Part shown: positions 5,422 through 6,114 of the stretch, one piece after another | How positions within the stretch are numbered: position 1 is the stretch's first letter | Layout: every line of letters starts with the position of its first letter | From: Mycobacterium sp. | Lineage (GTDB): Bacteria > Actinomycetota > Actinomycetes > Mycobacteriales > Mycobacteriaceae | Length of the DNA stretch: 6,114 bases | NCBI GenBank assembly: GCA_020438915.1 | Contig: JAGQTR010000115.1 | Span: 1-6,114 of the forward strand | Reading direction: 5' to 3' | The notes under the pieces: model-generated | The model's input: the letters and a program-made list of their open reading frames with translations, nothing else | The model's database searches: none | What the model was told of the DNA's origin: nothing | Program-made: the position numbers and the translations under genes

Positions 5422-6114
5422 TTAGTACATCACCATGTCGGGTTCGAGTTGCTTGGCCCAGGCCACGATGCCGCCCTGCAGATGAATCGCATCGGAGAAC
5501 CCGGCCTTCTTCACCACCGCCAGCGCTTCAGCTGACCGCACGCCGGTTTTGCAATACAGCACCGGAACGCGATCATGGGGCAGCTTCGCCAGACCGTCGC
5601 CGGTCTCGATCGTCGACTTGGGGATGAGCTCGGCGCCCTCGATCCGGTTGATGTCCCACTCGACGGGCTCGCGGACGTCGATCAGCGCGTACTTGTTGCT
5701 CGAGTCCAGCAGTTCGCGCAGTTCCCGAGGTGTCACGGTGGCCTCGGCCGCAGCTTCGGCGGCATCTTCGGAAACGACGCCGCAGAACGCGTCGTAATCG
5801 ATGAGCTCAGTGATCTTCGGTGTGGCGGGATCCTTGCGGATCTTGATCGTGCGGTACGTCATGTCCAGGGCGTCGTACACCATCAATCGGCCGAGCAGCG
5901 GATCGCCGATGCCGGTGATCAGCTTGATCGCCTCGGTGCCCATCACCGAGGCGATGGATGCGCACAGGATGCCCAGCACGCCTCCCTCGGCGCAGGAGGG
6001 CACCATTCCCGGCGGCGGCGGCTCCGGATAGAGGTCGCGGTAGTTGAGGCCTTGCTTTTCGCCTGAGGGGCTATCGGGGGCGTCCTCCCAGAACACCGAG
6101 ACCTGGCCTTCGAA
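5422..6114 (-). CDS. moeZ: MoeZ (MoeB/ThiF adenylyltransferase fused to rhodanese), C-terminal part, truncated by window edge
   Basis: The visible 230 residues are the end of a protein that is about 392 residues long in M. tuberculosis (Rv3206c). The reading frame is open to base 6114, so the true start is outside; an internal GTG at 6094-6096 is not the start. Residues 1 to about 110 of the visible part are the end of the ThiF/MoeB domain (CAEGGVLG at 41-48, then GTEAIKL and GRLMVYDA). A short linker leads to a rhodanese domain (about 127-230) with IDVREP (145-150) and the active loop CKTGVRS (Cys188). The family adenylates the C-terminal glycine of sulfur carriers and transfers sulfur to make a thiocarboxylate. 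In mycobacteria the targets are MoaD-type proteins for molybdenum cofactor and CysO for cysteine synthesis. The zinc-binding CxxC pairs of MoeB are absent: NYRD stands where CYRC is expected. The gene ends in TAA, 36 bp before the next gene. Confidence 0.95.
   Translation of the reverse strand, partial: FEGQVSVFWEDAPDSPSGEKQGLNYRDLYPEPPPPGMVPSCAEGGVLGILCASIASVMGTEAIKLITGIGDPLLGRLMVYDALDMTYRTIKIRKDPATPKITELIDYDAFCGVVSEDAAEAAAEATVTPRELRELLDSSNKYALIDVREPVEWDINRIEGAELIPKSTIETGDGLAKLPHDRVPVLYCKTGVRSAEALAVVKKAGFSDAIHLQGGIVAWAKQLEPDMVMY

Noticed and set aside
4828..5535. A 235-codon plus-strand frame across the TIGR02569-type gene and the moeZ end
   Set aside because: It is antisense to two genes with clear family features and to the gap between them, and its product has no recognisable motif.
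6094..6096. GTG as start of the right-hand minus-strand gene
   Set aside because: The frame stays open through base 6114 and codes for conserved-looking MoeB sequence before it, so the GTG is an internal Val codon and the gene is truncated by the window.
1..6114. Search for mobile elements, tRNA or rRNA genes, CRISPR repeats, riboswitches or a novel defence cassette
   Set aside because: No terminal repeats, transposase or integrase motifs, cloverleaf, regular direct repeats or toxin-antitoxin pair was seen; all coding space is taken by conserved mycobacterial genes in known order.

Overview
The window is high-GC actinobacterial chromosome. Gene content and order match the mycobacterial neighbourhood known in M. 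tuberculosis as Rv3201c to Rv3206c: adnB, adnA, lipV, an alkyltransferase-like gene, a TIGR02569-type gene and moeZ. The source is therefore very probably a Mycobacterium or Mycolicibacterium. The species cannot be fixed from this sequence. Everything looks like ordinary core genome: coding density is about 97%, and there is no insertion sequence, tRNA, rRNA, CRISPR array or phage gene.

Layout. Bases 1-178 (minus) are the first 59 codons of adnB, cut by the window edge. Bases 175-3300 (minus) are the complete adnA, whose stop overlaps the adnB start in an ATGA. Together they encode the AdnAB motor-nuclease that resects double-strand breaks. Bases 3301-3377 are a 77-bp divergent promoter region. 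Bases 3378-4151 (plus) encode an alpha/beta hydrolase (LipV). It is followed after 3 bp by a 98-aa alkyltransferase-like (ATL) protein at 4155-4451 (plus), with PWHRV replacing the PCHRV active site of MGMT. Bases 4452-4530 are a convergent gap with weak hairpins. Bases 4531-5385 (minus) encode a divergent aminoglycoside-phosphotransferase-like protein. Bases 5422-6114 (minus) are the C-terminal 230 residues of MoeZ, an adenylyltransferase/rhodanese fusion that runs off the right edge.

How it fits together. Two of the units concern DNA damage: AdnAB processes broken ends, and the ATL protein probably flags bulky O6-alkylguanine lesions for nucleotide excision repair. MoeZ activates small sulfur-carrier proteins for molybdenum cofactor and, in mycobacteria, cysteine synthesis. 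The hydrolase and the kinase-like protein have no firmly assigned physiological role.

No wholly new system is evident. The most interesting points are (i) the adnA start region, where a PafBC-like element and a -10-like hexamer sit exactly where a leaderless DNA-damage promoter would be, beside an inverted repeat; (ii) a near-perfect leaderless promoter signature in front of the kinase-like gene; (iii) the kinase-like protein with an altered catalytic loop; and (iv) MoeZ lacking the zinc cysteines typical of MoeB. All promoter calls come from reading the sequence by eye and are tentative.
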